DNA from: Desulfatitalea sp. UBA4791
GTDB taxonomy: Bacteria > Desulfobacterota > Desulfobacteria > Desulfobacterales > Desulfosarcinaceae
Reading direction: 5' to 3'
Length of the DNA stretch: 40,710 nt
NCBI GenBank assembly: GCA_002402905.1
Contig: DHGT01000156.1
Coordinates: 16,201-56,910, forward strand
Shown here: positions 1-8,780 of the stretch, in pieces
How positions within the stretch are numbered: position 1 is the stretch's first letter
How the letters are laid out: every line of letters starts with the position of its first letter
The notes under the pieces: model-generated
Told to the model about the DNA's origin: nothing
The model's database searches: none
The model's input: only the letters and a program-made list of their open reading frames with translations
Position numbers and translations under genes: made by a program

Positions 1-24
1 CCGATGCCACACGCCAAGCGGTCA

Positions 25-116
25 AGAGCCAGTAAAATGCACGGCGGGCGGCCCAGAAACTCGCTGCGCTCAAACAGTCTGGGCCGCTTGTCCGCCGTTT
101 GCATTTAACTGGCTCT
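25..116. repeat. Long imperfect inverted repeat (REP/MITE-like palindrome)
   Basis: Two arms, 25-57 and 78-116, are reverse complements. Both share AGAGCCAGT, then AAATGCA, CGGCGG and GCGGCCCAGA in the same order; the right arm has small insertions of 2 and 4 bases. The arms enclose a 20-base loop at 58-77 that begins AACTCGCTGCGCTC. It could fold as a long hairpin in RNA or DNA. It lies in non-coding DNA downstream of the large minus-strand gene and could end its transcription, although no T-tract follows. A dispersed palindromic element is the alternative. No second copy was seen in this window. Confidence 0.7.
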
Positions 117-240
117 AAGACCGCAGGCTCACGTGGCCCTGGCCACCTGCCCCACCCGGGCCTGCCATTTCCGCTGCCATGCGAATATTTTTATCAAACA
201 TGCACTGGAAAGCATGCCTTTAAGGGTGAATCACATTCAG

Positions 241-3200
241 TTAGAACCGCTGCTCTGTCATCGTTTCACGGTTGACCAGGATGTTGACCATGGTCCAATC
301 ATCCGGGCCGCCGGGCATGCCGTTCGGGTTCAGCGGCAGGCCGGTGGCACCATCCCCGTCCAGGTCCAGCCTGCATCTGATGGTGATCCATATTTCCCGT
401 TGCGCCGTCTCCCATTCCAAGGGCCAATGGAAGGTATATTGTCTGAGGGGCCGCTGTGGATCGATTTCCAGCACGATGGTGTCGGCATAGGTGAGCCGAG
501 GAAGGGTGTCGGGGCCTTGGCCGCCCTGGTGCCACATTTCGATATGGAGCCGGCTCCGGTCGGGCACCAAGTGGGGCAGGGCGACCCGGATATGGGCGGT
601 ATGGATGAATCCCTCGAGGGGATTGGCGGCATGAAAGGTTCTCTCCCGGTAGGTGCATGGGTGCTGGAGGGTTTTCGTCTTGGTCAACCGTACTTCGATT
701 TGCGGAGCGAACAGCGCAACGGCGAGTGACGCATATGCGGTTTCGGGTCGTTCGCACCAAGCGCGATAGCCATCGCCGCTCTCCTTGCGATCCACGAGGA
801 GCCGATCCCGGTTTTGGATCTGCTGGAACATGCCGCCCAGCCACACCTTCTCTCCGGGCAGGCGCAGATAGAGCCGCCCGTCGTGCACCTCGAGCCGGCC
901 GCCGGTCCTGATGTGCCAATCCACGATGGTGCCCTGTGCATCGATCCATAGAAACGATCCGTCGGGCTCTTTCCAGAATTCCATCACCTTGCAGGATCCC
1001 GGGTACTTCAACATTTTCCGGTCGCCGCCCGCCGGAGGCCCCCAGTGCACGTCGCCGGGCCGGTGCCCGGCAAACCGGGGCGTGGGTGTTTCGATGCCTT
1101 CCGGCTGATCGTTAGCGTCTTTGGCAGCGTCTTTGGCGAAGGGACCATGGGCGAGCCACTCTCCCAAGGGTGAATCGTCATCGAATCTGCCCATGAACGG
1201 GACCAGGTCTGCCAGAACGCTGCCGGGACTGATCCATGAAACGGGGTCGCTGGAAATGTCTGTCAGAGGCGGCGAGGCAATGCCTTGGGTGAACAGCGCA
1301 TGGCGCCAGGCCGCAAAGGACAGCACGCCCGAATCGGAAGCCCTATGCCAGCTGGCCTGACCAGGCGCGGCAACCGGACGCCGCCGGCAACAGGCGATCA
1401 TTTCCCGGCCCGTGGGATAGGCGCTCCAGGCATCGGCGTCTGCTCCCAACAGGCATGGGAAGGCGTCGCCGTTCCTGGACGAGGGGTGTCGGCGGATTGG
1501 CCCGCCGGACGCGTTTCGAGCATCCGGCCTTCCGGCCGCACGCGCGGCCGTTCGCGTATGGATCAGCAAGGCATCCAGCACGGAAAGGTCGACCAGGGAT
1601 CCAGCCTGATCCATCCAAACGCTGAATTGATCCTCGTCGTTCAATTGATCTTGCATCTCCCGGGTTGCCTGGCAAACGTTCCACGCTTCGAACATCGCGA
1701 GAATCGGCGCGATGGCATTCGGATCCCATGGATGTTGATTCGTGGGATGGCGGAAGCGGTCCAGCAGGCCGGGGTCGCGGCTGACCAGCAGGTCGATGCG
1801 GATCCCGGCTCGGCAGATTGCCTGGCAATATTCGTTCCAATGGCCGGATGCGATGCGGCCATGCCGCAAGTCGGCGATGGAGAGCGTGCCGACGGGGTTT
1901 TCCAAAGGATCCATCACCCTGAGCCCGGCGGATGCCACCGGTGCGGGAAAGGTGATCACGCCTTTTGCGACACCTGGCAGGGGGTTTTTCACCAGTGTGC
2001 TTCGGTTGGAGAGCCGCCGTTCGATGCAGCACCCTTGCAGCAGCTCCTCGTCCGGTGTCCGGTCGCCGTCGGCTTGCCGATCTCCGTCGCGATCCATGCC
2101 TCCATCCATGCCTCCATCCATGCCTCCATTGATCAAAACGGTCCAGGGGCGCATGAGATCCGCCATGTGATGCGGCCGCAGGGCGCCCTGCAGCGATCGC
2201 GCGATCAGCCTCCTTGATTCAATGGGAGAGAGTGCGCGCCGGGCCGCATGTCGCACCACGTCCCGGAGTTCACAGGTTTCGGCGGTCATGCTCAGTCCAA
2301 ACGCGGCATTGGCCAGCCGCACCAGACTCTGGCGCACGACGGTACTTTCCGTTGCCAGGGCGGCTTTGGCAAAGTGGACGGCAAAGGCGCTGACCGGATG
2401 CATGTGCGCGACTTCGGCGTTTTTAAATTGCTGGGGTTTGAACTCGGCCGCGTGGGGATCGGCAGGCGTCGGATCCGGCGTCCAGCCGTCGCGGCCGGAC
2501 GCGGGGAAAAGACGGTTGTGGAGAGGGTGGTTCTGAACCGGGTCGGCGATGACGGCAAAGAAGGCCAGTCCGGGATCCTTGCGGGTGAGCCGGGCCATTT
2601 CGGGCGGCCGGGTCTCCAGGCCGATGTCCAGGGTGTGGCTGTGATCGGCCAGGCGGGCGATGAGCTGTTCGACCACCGACCATCCGTCCAGGTAGCCGAA
2701 AGTCGATATGCCTCTGGGGTCACGCGAGCGGCAGGGGTTGGGGAGCAAAAAGTAGTCGTCGATCATCAACACCAGCAGATCGAGCGGGTCGCGGGTTCGG
2801 GCGGACAGATAATCGACCAGGTCGGCTTTGGTGCGCTCGATGACGGCGCGAAGTTCGCGTCGTTTTTCCACGCCCAGAGCCTCGTCGACGGCGGCCTTGT
2901 CCAGTCGGGCGGCCATGCGGTCGCGTCGCTGTTTGGCGTGTCGCCATTGTCGCCGATCGGCCTTGGGATGGAGACGGCGCCACTGCCGGTAGCCGGGAAA
3001 TGGGGAGAAGAAGAACGGGGCGGCCAGCAGCGCGCTGTCGAACCACCGACCGGGATCATAGCGTTGTTGCTGGACGCACACCTTTGGCGCGAGGACCAGG
3101 GATCTGAGCAACTCCTCCATGGCGCGCCATGCCTGCTGATATTGGCCGGCCAGTCGCCGGGCCACGAGCAGGGGATCGGGCAGGTAGACGGCGGCGACAC

Positions 3201-4140
3201 GGTGGCCCCGGTAGCGCCGCAACGGGTCGGTGCCGTTGATGGGGCGGCACGGCGCGTCGGCGATGTCGCGCACACGGCCGTCGGGCGTATCGAAGCGGCC
3301 GGGGTAACCCGAAAGGTCCAGAACAGTGAAGCGCCGATCCCGGCGCCGGACATCCACGGGGATTTGCCGCGCCCGGGCGGTCATTTGGGGGGTGAACCGC
3401 GGGTCGTCGTCGGCCGGACCGCCCATGGCGCAAACGGTGTGCCACGACCACTGGACTTCTGAAAAGGCGAGGGCGACCTGTTGCGGTTCGCCGTCGATCG
3501 TCTGGGGAACGATGATGCTGGAGACGGCGTGGCCGGTGGGCTCGCGCACGTCGCGGCCCGCCTGGGTCGGCAGGGCAAGGTTGACGTCACGGAAGGTTTG
3601 GTCGCCCGAGGCGTAAAGCTCCCGCCACAGGTGGCCGTTCACGTAGACATAAAGCCATCCGTTGCGCAGCGGATCGGCGCTTTGCGCAGATTGCCCGGGA
3701 TCGGCGCAGGCCAGGGGCACCAGCGGAACCAACACTGTCGACCATGAAACGGCTTGGGCCGGCAGGTCCACAGGCCTGGCCGCTCGTTGCAGGGGGATCG
3801 GGCAGGCGGCATCAGCGGCGTCACAGCAGCCTGGATCGAGATAGACATGACGCCGTGTCCGGGTAATGCCGGCGATGATGACCTCGCTGCGGTGTTTGTC
3901 CTGCCCCTCGTTGATCAGGGTTCGGCAGCGTGGGGGATCGATGGTGTGCAGGGGGTTGAGTTTGACGGCGGCACTGGTGATGCGCTCGCCGCAGAAACTT
4001 TCGAGGCCGGTGCCGGCGATTTCGACCACCAGTTTGAAACCGCGGACGGATGGTTTGGACAGGGGAACGGGATGGGATTCGGACGATTTGTTCTGCCGAG
4101 GCGGCGGCTCCAGCCGATCAAGAAGGGCGATGTCGGTCAT
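241..4140 (-). CDS. Very large protein of unknown function, possible VasX-like N-terminal region
   Basis: A single open frame encodes about 1,299 residues from an ATG at 4140. The frame extends 12 codons further to a TTG at 4176, so the start is uncertain; neither site has a strong Shine-Dalgarno. There is no signal peptide. The N-terminal quarter has paired cysteines (GCC, CPIP) and a motif LRNGWLYVYVNG around residue 170, which recalls the LRDGxLYV element in the N-terminal region of VasX-type (BTH_I2691 family) type VI effectors; this is resemblance only. The middle is Arg-rich, with a GGMD triple repeat and a low-complexity acidic stretch. The C-terminal 300 residues look beta-rich. No T6SS structural gene (hcp, vgrG, PAAR) is nearby. 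A hypothetical large secreted or cytoplasmic protein is the safe call. Confidence 0.75.
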   Translation of the reverse strand: MTDIALLDRLEPPPRQNKSSESHPVPLSKPSVRGFKLVVEIAGTGLESFCGERITSAAVKLNPLHTIDPPRCRTLINEGQDKHRSEVIIAGITRTRRHVYLDPGCCDAADAACPIPLQRAARPVDLPAQAVSWSTVLVPLVPLACADPGQSAQSADPLRNGWLYVYVNGHLWRELYASGDQTFRDVNLALPTQAGRDVREPTGHAVSSIIVPQTIDGEPQQVALAFSEVQWSWHTVCAMGGPADDDPRFTPQMTARARQIPVDVRRRDRRFTVLDLSGYPGRFDTPDGRVRDIADAPCRPINGTDPLRRYRGHRVAAVYLPDPLLVARRLAGQYQQAWRAMEELLRSLVLAPKVCVQQQRYDPGRWFDSALLAAPFFFSPFPGYRQWRRLHPKADRRQWRHAKQRRDRMAARLDKAAVDEALGVEKRRELRAVIERTKADLVDYLSARTRDPLDLLVLMIDDYFLLPNPCRSRDPRGISTFGYLDGWSVVEQLIARLADHSHTLDIGLETRPPEMARLTRKDPGLAFFAVIADPVQNHPLHNRLFPASGRDGWTPDPTPADPHAAEFKPQQFKNAEVAHMHPVSAFAVHFAKAALATESTVVRQSLVRLANAAFGLSMTAETCELRDVVRHAARRALSPIESRRLIARSLQGALRPHHMADLMRPWTVLINGGMDGGMDGGMDRDGDRQADGDRTPDEELLQGCCIERRLSNRSTLVKNPLPGVAKGVITFPAPVASAGLRVMDPLENPVGTLSIADLRHGRIASGHWNEYCQAICRAGIRIDLLVSRDPGLLDRFRHPTNQHPWDPNAIAPILAMFEAWNVCQATREMQDQLNDEDQFSVWMDQAGSLVDLSVLDALLIHTRTAARAAGRPDARNASGGPIRRHPSSRNGDAFPCLLGADADAWSAYPTGREMIACCRRRPVAAPGQASWHRASDSGVLSFAAWRHALFTQGIASPPLTDISSDPVSWISPGSVLADLVPFMGRFDDDSPLGEWLAHGPFAKDAAKDANDQPEGIETPTPRFAGHRPGDVHWGPPAGGDRKMLKYPGSCKVMEFWKEPDGSFLWIDAQGTIVDWHIRTGGRLEVHDGRLYLRLPGEKVWLGGMFQQIQNRDRLLVDRKESGDGYRAWCERPETAYASLAVALFAPQIEVRLTKTKTLQHPCTYRERTFHAANPLEGFIHTAHIRVALPHLVPDRSRLHIEMWHQGGQGPDTLPRLTYADTIVLEIDPQRPLRQYTFHWPLEWETAQREIWITIRCRLDLDGDGATGLPLNPNGMPGGPDDWTMVNILVNRETMTEQRF
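2092..2127 (-). repeat. Three 12-bp tandem repeats inside the large gene (GGMD repeat)
   Basis: Three exact copies of ATCCATGCCTCC (plus strand) run head to tail. On the minus strand they encode Gly-Gly-Met-Asp three times, followed by an Asp/Arg-rich linker. The unit is a multiple of three, so copy-number change would keep the frame. Confidence 0.9.
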
Positions 4141-4323
4141 CTGTGCGCTTTCGTGCCGGCCGTGCCGCGGGTGCAAATGGCGCCGGCCCTTCTACGGCCA
4201 TGCCGGCAAAGGGAACCTGTGGGGAGATCCCCATGGATTGAAATCGGTTTATGACATGTTGTTCAACGGTCGGAGAATGGGCCGTTTCGTAACGCGTTCC
4301 GGAGTTGGTAGGAAATAATCTGA

Positions 4324-4359
4324 CCGGAAGTTTTGCCGGAAGTTTCACCGGAAATTTCG
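4324..4359. repeat. Three 12-bp direct repeats in the helicase / large-gene intergenic region
   Basis: Three consecutive copies of CCGGAAGTTTNN (third copy CCGGAAATTTCG) occur at 4324-4335, 4336-4347 and 4348-4359. They lie in the 278-base gap between the helicase (ending at 4419) and the start of the large gene at 4140, about 185 bases upstream of that start. They could be slippage-generated repeats or a binding array; nothing in the sequence decides. Confidence 0.8.
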
Positions 4360-4418
4360 ATAGATGGAAAAATGGGTCAACCCGGATGGGAGGTTCCTAT
4401 CAATTCATTCTCAGAGAA

Positions 4419-6923
4419 TCAACTCAAATTTGACGGTGTTGTCAATTTCTGTTCGAGATGCTGGCGGTGCGCGAGCACCAGTTTGATTTCTCCATAGGAG
4501 TAGTCGTCGCCCAGGCCGGTTTTCAATTCACTGAGCGGTGCGTCGGGCATGTCGGCCATCATCTGTTGGATGGCCTGCTGTCTTTCTTTCGGCACGAGTC
4601 GGCCGATGTCCAGTTCGCCCCTGGCTACGAACCAGGCCAGATGGCCTTCGATCGTGGTGACCGCCAGCCCCCGCTGGGCCGCGATCTGGGGAATGGTCAG
4701 ACCTTGTTCGAATAGTTCGAAAGATATCTTTTGGGTTTCGTTTTTCTTCTTTTTCTTCTTCCCCGTAGTCTCCTGGGACTCGGGAGGCGGTGGGGAGGTG
4801 GATATCTCGGGCAGCACCACTTCCTCGATGCCGTGCCGGCGGCGGTAGTCGGCCACGATGGCGGTCAGGTCCTGGCCGTATTTCGATGCCAGGCGTGTGC
4901 CGATGCCCTTGATTTCTTTCAGGCTGGCGAGGGTGTCGGGCAGGTGGATCGCGATCTGCACCAGGGTCTTCTGGTGCATCACCTGGTAGAGAGGCACACC
5001 CGCCTCTTCCGCCTGCTGCTTGCGCCATTGCCGGAGCGCTTCGAAGAGTTCGGGATGACCGACATCCGCTTGGCTGTAAGTGATGGTTTCGGTTTTCGTC
5101 CGGGGCGCATTTTCTTCCATGGCGGCCGCCGAAAGCGACCGCAGGTAACGGTCCGGGGTAAACCCATCGCGGCAGGACATCACACCGGCCAGCTTTTGGG
5201 CGGATTCGGTGCGCAGCAGCTTCAAGGTGTCGTTGATTTTTTTGCGGACCTCCTTGTTGTCGCTTTCCACCGCGATAGTGTCGAGAAAAGGGCAGAGAAT
5301 CTCCCTGAATTTGTCTTCAAAATAGACAGCGGCCTTGGTCAGCCGCTCCTTTATGGCGGGATCCTCTTTGGGCTGCACCTGACCGGTGAACATCCCCTGC
5401 AACTGGCGGCGGAATTTTTCGCCTACGCCACAAATATGAACGGCGGTCTGGCGGTGAGCCTCGCCGATGTCGGTCCCGCCGGAGACCTGGATCAGCTTGG
5501 CGTTGCCGCGCAGCAGTGTCGCCAGACGGCCGAGCAGGCGCCCCAGGTCATCGAAATCGAAGCATGCCAACAGGAGTTGCTGCTGGTAGCGCTTCATGGC
5601 GGCCGTCAGCATCTCCTGGGTTGGATGGTTGGCAGCCGCCCGGCTCACGAAGTCTTGGACCGAGGGGTCGGTTCTGACGGCAGCGGATGTCAGCGGCGAG
5701 CTCAAGACCATGCCTTCAAACGTTCGGCAGCGGCTCAGGGCCACATAGACCTGGCCGTGGGCAAAGGCGGCCTGGGCGTCAATGACGGCCCGGTCGAAGG
5801 TCAACCCCTGGCTCTTGTGGATGGTGATGGCCCAGGCGGGTTTCAGGGGATACTGACTGAAGGTGCCGACGACCTTTTGCGAAATGTCTCCGCTTTTGGG
5901 GTCCACGGTGTATTCGATGTTTTCCCAAGTGGTCTTCTCCACCCAGATGGTGCTCGCGTCGCCGGGGCACCGGACTTCGACGGCGTCTCCCGAAATCCCG
6001 ACGATTTCGCCGATTTTACCGTTGAAATAGCTCTTTTCGCCGCTCATGTCGTTGCGCACGAACATCACCTGGGCCCCGATTTTCAATTCCAGAACCGCGG
6101 CGGTGGGATAGGCCTGTTCGGGAAATTCCCCGGCGACCTCTGCCCCGAAGCGGCGGCTTCGGCCCGGCAGTGCATTCATTCGTTCCTCGTTGATGGCGGC
6201 GGCACCGCGGTTATGCGTACACAACACGATACACGCTTCGCCGTCGCGGGGCGAAAAACCAGGGATGTAGCGAGCATTGAGCTGTTCTATGGTTTTTGGA
6301 TCGAGCCGGTTGTCGCGCACCCGGTTGAGCAGCTCGATAAAGGTCTGATCCGTTTGGCGGTAGATGTGCTTGAGCTCGATGGGAACCAGTTCGGTGCGCC
6401 CGAGGGCCGCGCAGCTGAAAAAATAGGGCGAATCATAGTGCTCCTTCAGGATTTGCCATTCCGCCGGCTTGGCCACCGGCGAGAGCTGCTGCAGGTCGCC
6501 GATCATCAACACCTGCACGCCGCCGAAAGGCAGGTCCGAGCGCCGGTAGCGCCTGAGCACGCTGTCCACCCCGTCGAGCAGGTCGGCCCGTACCATGCTG
6601 ATCTCATCGATGACCAGCAGGTCGAGATTTTGGATGATGTTCTTTTTTTCCCGCCTGATTCTATGATTCCCGGCGTGCGGTTCGCTGCCGGGGATGAACG
6701 GACCGAACGGCAACTGGAAAAAGGAGTGCAGGGTGACCCCGCCGGCGTTGATGGCCGCCACACCGGTCGGCGCCGTCACCACCATTCGTTTGTGGCATTT
6801 TTTCTGGATGGTATGCAGAAATGTGGTCTTGCCGGTGCCGGCCTTTCCGGTGAGGAAGATGTGGCAGTTGGTCTCCTGGACAAACGCTTCGGCCAACTGG
6901 AGTTCAGGATTGGAGATACTCAT
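4419..6923 (-). CDS. PIF1-like SF1B DNA helicase with C-terminal HRDC and HTH domains
   Basis: An 834-residue ATP-dependent DNA helicase. Walker A is GKAGTGKTT at residues 26-34. Walker B is IDEIS near residue 105. A conserved late motif, TIHKSQGLTFDRAVID, lies near residue 370; together these are typical of the PIF1/RecD2-like SF1B core. An HRDC-like segment follows at about 620-700 (ending KGIGTRLASKYG), then a Lys-rich linker (KKKKKK) and an HTH segment at about 740-830 (LTIPQIAAQRGLAVTTIEGHL). The C-terminal part thus resembles a RecQ tail on a PIF1 motor. It probably acts in DNA repair or on structured DNA. The start is the ATG at 6923; its ribosome binding site is weak. It is upstream of, and in the same direction as, the large unknown gene. 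Confidence 0.9.
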   Translation of the reverse strand: MSISNPELQLAEAFVQETNCHIFLTGKAGTGKTTFLHTIQKKCHKRMVVTAPTGVAAINAGGVTLHSFFQLPFGPFIPGSEPHAGNHRIRREKKNIIQNLDLLVIDEISMVRADLLDGVDSVLRRYRRSDLPFGGVQVLMIGDLQQLSPVAKPAEWQILKEHYDSPYFFSCAALGRTELVPIELKHIYRQTDQTFIELLNRVRDNRLDPKTIEQLNARYIPGFSPRDGEACIVLCTHNRGAAAINEERMNALPGRSRRFGAEVAGEFPEQAYPTAAVLELKIGAQVMFVRNDMSGEKSYFNGKIGEIVGISGDAVEVRCPGDASTIWVEKTTWENIEYTVDPKSGDISQKVVGTFSQYPLKPAWAITIHKSQGLTFDRAVIDAQAAFAHGQVYVALSRCRTFEGMVLSSPLTSAAVRTDPSVQDFVSRAAANHPTQEMLTAAMKRYQQQLLLACFDFDDLGRLLGRLATLLRGNAKLIQVSGGTDIGEAHRQTAVHICGVGEKFRRQLQGMFTGQVQPKEDPAIKERLTKAAVYFEDKFREILCPFLDTIAVESDNKEVRKKINDTLKLLRTESAQKLAGVMSCRDGFTPDRYLRSLSAAAMEENAPRTKTETITYSQADVGHPELFEALRQWRKQQAEEAGVPLYQVMHQKTLVQIAIHLPDTLASLKEIKGIGTRLASKYGQDLTAIVADYRRRHGIEEVVLPEISTSPPPPESQETTGKKKKKKNETQKISFELFEQGLTIPQIAAQRGLAVTTIEGHLAWFVARGELDIGRLVPKERQQAIQQMMADMPDAPLSELKTGLGDDYSYGEIKLVLAHRQHLEQKLTTPSNLS

Positions 6924-7130
6924 AGGGTTTTTCGCGATCTATCCTTGACGGCGCCGTCCGATAAGGACTTTTTTACAGAGCCATCATCATTTATTGCCAT
7001 GGATGAGTGTGCATGAGAAGCTTGCGTTGTGGCCCGAAACTATGTCAAAAGTGGGGCCGTATGTCAATATTGACGCCATTCCAATAGGTTGCATGGGCGT
7101 TGAATCGTTGCGTGTATTTCCGTTCAGTGA

Positions 7131-7138
7131 AAAGGAGG
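7131..7138 (+). promoter_or_regulatory. Ribosome binding site fixing the start of the acyl-CoA ligase
   Basis: AAAGGAGG lies six bases before the ATG at 7145. It shows that this ATG, not an upstream TTG at 7100 in the same frame, is the start. Confidence 0.85.
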
Positions 7139-7144
7139 TTGGCC

Positions 7145-8665
7145 ATGGGTCTCAGGGATTTTACCATTTACGATGTGATCTGCCGCAACGCGATGCTGTA
7201 TCCCGGCGCGGATGCCGTGGTTTTCGGCGAACGACGGATGAACCATGCGCAATACAAGCGCGCCTGCGACCGTTGCGCGGCCGGTCTGACCCGGGCCGGC
7301 GTCGGCATCGGCGACCGGATAGCGGTGGTGGCCCATAATTCGGATCGGTTCCTGGTGCTTTATGGTGCCGTAGCCAAGATCGGCGCCATCGTCGTGCCGG
7401 TCAACTGGCGCTTCCAGCAGGATGAAATTCGATATGTGCTCGCGGATTGCACCCCCAAGGTCGTCTTCGCCGGCAGCGAATACCACGCGAGCGTGACCGC
7501 TGCGGCCGGTCAGGTCGATTCGATCCAGGCCTTCTACAACATGAGCGGCGATGGGGAGGCCGATGGGTTCGAGGCCTTCGACACCCTATTGAGCGACGAA
7601 GGCGCGGATCGGCATGTCGATGTCGATGGGGACACCGGCTACGTGGTCATCCATACCGCCGCGGTGGGAGGCTATCCGCGCGGCGCGCTCCTGAGCCAGA
7701 CCAACATCATCGCCGGGAATCTGATGGCCATGACCCGGAGCGACCAAGGGGAAGAGGAGTGCCATTTGTGCCTGCTCCCGCTTTTCCATATCGCGGCCCT
7801 CTCCCGAACCATGGCCGTCATGCACCAGGGCGGCAAGAACGTGATCACCGCCCGGTTCGATGCCGCCGCCTCCCTGGATTTGATCGCGCAGGAGCGGGTG
7901 ACCACGTTCGGATCGTTTGCGCCCGTGTTGAAAATGCTGCTCGACGCACATGCCCGCAAGCCCGCCGACCTGTCGAGCCTGAGAAGCATCAGCGGCCTGG
8001 AGGATCCCCAAAGCGTGGCCGCGTTCTTGAAAATCGCCCCCAATGCGTCCTTTTACAGCGGTTTTGCCCAGACCGAGGCCATGGGCGTGACGGGCAGCAA
8101 TGCCGCCGAGAAGCCGGGCAGCGCCGGGCGGCCCTCGATGCTGTCCCGGGTTTTGCTGGTCGACGATGAGGACCGGCCGGTGCCGGTCGGTCAGGCCGGC
8201 GAGATCTGCGTGCGCTCGCCGGCCGTGTTTCTCGGCTATTGGGGGCTGGCGGAAGAGACGGCCCAGGCTTTCCGCAACGGGTGGCACCACACCGGCGACC
8301 TGGGGCGTTTCGACGCGGACGGCTACCTCTGGTATGTGGGCCGCAAAGCCCAGAAGGAGTTGATCAAACCCGGCGGTGAAAATGTCTACCCGGCCGAGGT
8401 GGAACGCGCGATCCTCAGCCACGGAGCGGTCGGCGAGGCGTGCGTGATCGGCGTGCCCGATGCCGAGTGGCGGGAAGCCATCAAAGCGGTGTGCGTTCTC
8501 AAACCGGGCGCCGAATTGACGGCCCAGGCCCTGATCGACCACGTGGCCGCGAGCATCGCCCGGTACAAAAAGCCCAAGCACGTGGTCTTCGTGGCGGAAC
8601 TGCCCAAAACCAAGGACGGCGCCGTCGATCGCGCCGCGGTCAAGGAGCAGTATGGCGGAAAGTAG
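7145..8665 (+). CDS. AMP-binding acyl-CoA ligase family protein with degenerate core motifs
   Basis: A 506-residue member of the class I adenylate-forming superfamily (fatty-acid/aryl-CoA ligase-like). It has the hinge region HTGDLGRFDADGYLWYVGR and the following KPGGENVYPAEVE, both typical of the family. The phosphate-binding loop, usually YSSGTTGxPKG, reads HTAAVGGYPRGA here. Near the C-terminus, where the catalytic lysine of the GK[IV]xR motif should be, it reads KDGAVDR. It therefore may be a divergent subfamily with altered chemistry or reduced adenylation activity. It is monocistronic: divergent from the helicase and convergent with the outer-membrane gene, with a hairpin directly after its stop codon. 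Confidence 0.88.
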   Translation: MGLRDFTIYDVICRNAMLYPGADAVVFGERRMNHAQYKRACDRCAAGLTRAGVGIGDRIAVVAHNSDRFLVLYGAVAKIGAIVVPVNWRFQQDEIRYVLADCTPKVVFAGSEYHASVTAAAGQVDSIQAFYNMSGDGEADGFEAFDTLLSDEGADRHVDVDGDTGYVVIHTAAVGGYPRGALLSQTNIIAGNLMAMTRSDQGEEECHLCLLPLFHIAALSRTMAVMHQGGKNVITARFDAAASLDLIAQERVTTFGSFAPVLKMLLDAHARKPADLSSLRSISGLEDPQSVAAFLKIAPNASFYSGFAQTEAMGVTGSNAAEKPGSAGRPSMLSRVLLVDDEDRPVPVGQAGEICVRSPAVFLGYWGLAEETAQAFRNGWHHTGDLGRFDADGYLWYVGRKAQKELIKPGGENVYPAEVERAILSHGAVGEACVIGVPDAEWREAIKAVCVLKPGAELTAQALIDHVAASIARYKKPKHVVFVAELPKTKDGAVDRAAVKEQYGGK

Positions 8666-8702
8666 AAGTGGTTTCAAGGCGTCAGATGCCTTGAAACCAC
8701 TT
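8666..8702. terminator. Strong hairpin after the ligase gene, likely bidirectional terminator
   Basis: A perfect 15-bp stem (8666-8680 pairing with 8688-8702) encloses a 7-base loop, GTCAGAT. It begins at the base after the ligase stop codon and lies between two convergent genes. The plus strand has only TT after it, so it is not a textbook intrinsic terminator. Confidence 0.7.
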
Positions 8703-8780
8703 TGGCGATAGGGTCGAAGAAAGTCGCAGGGGCGGGCTTTACGCCCGTCCGCGGCACTCCTTCAAGGTCATGACATCGGG

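Noticed and set aside
2092..2127. Short repeats considered as a CRISPR array
   Set aside because: The units are 12 bp, contiguous and coding, with no spacers.
2248..3462. A 404-codon plus-strand frame inside the large gene
   Set aside because: It has no ribosome binding site and no family features, and the opposite strand frame is longer and continuous. Because the opposite gene is itself unrecognised, this rejection is less certain than the others.
4731..7016. A 761-codon open frame on the plus strand
   Set aside because: It lies entirely antisense to the helicase, whose protein has clear motifs. It is a shadow frame produced by high GC content.
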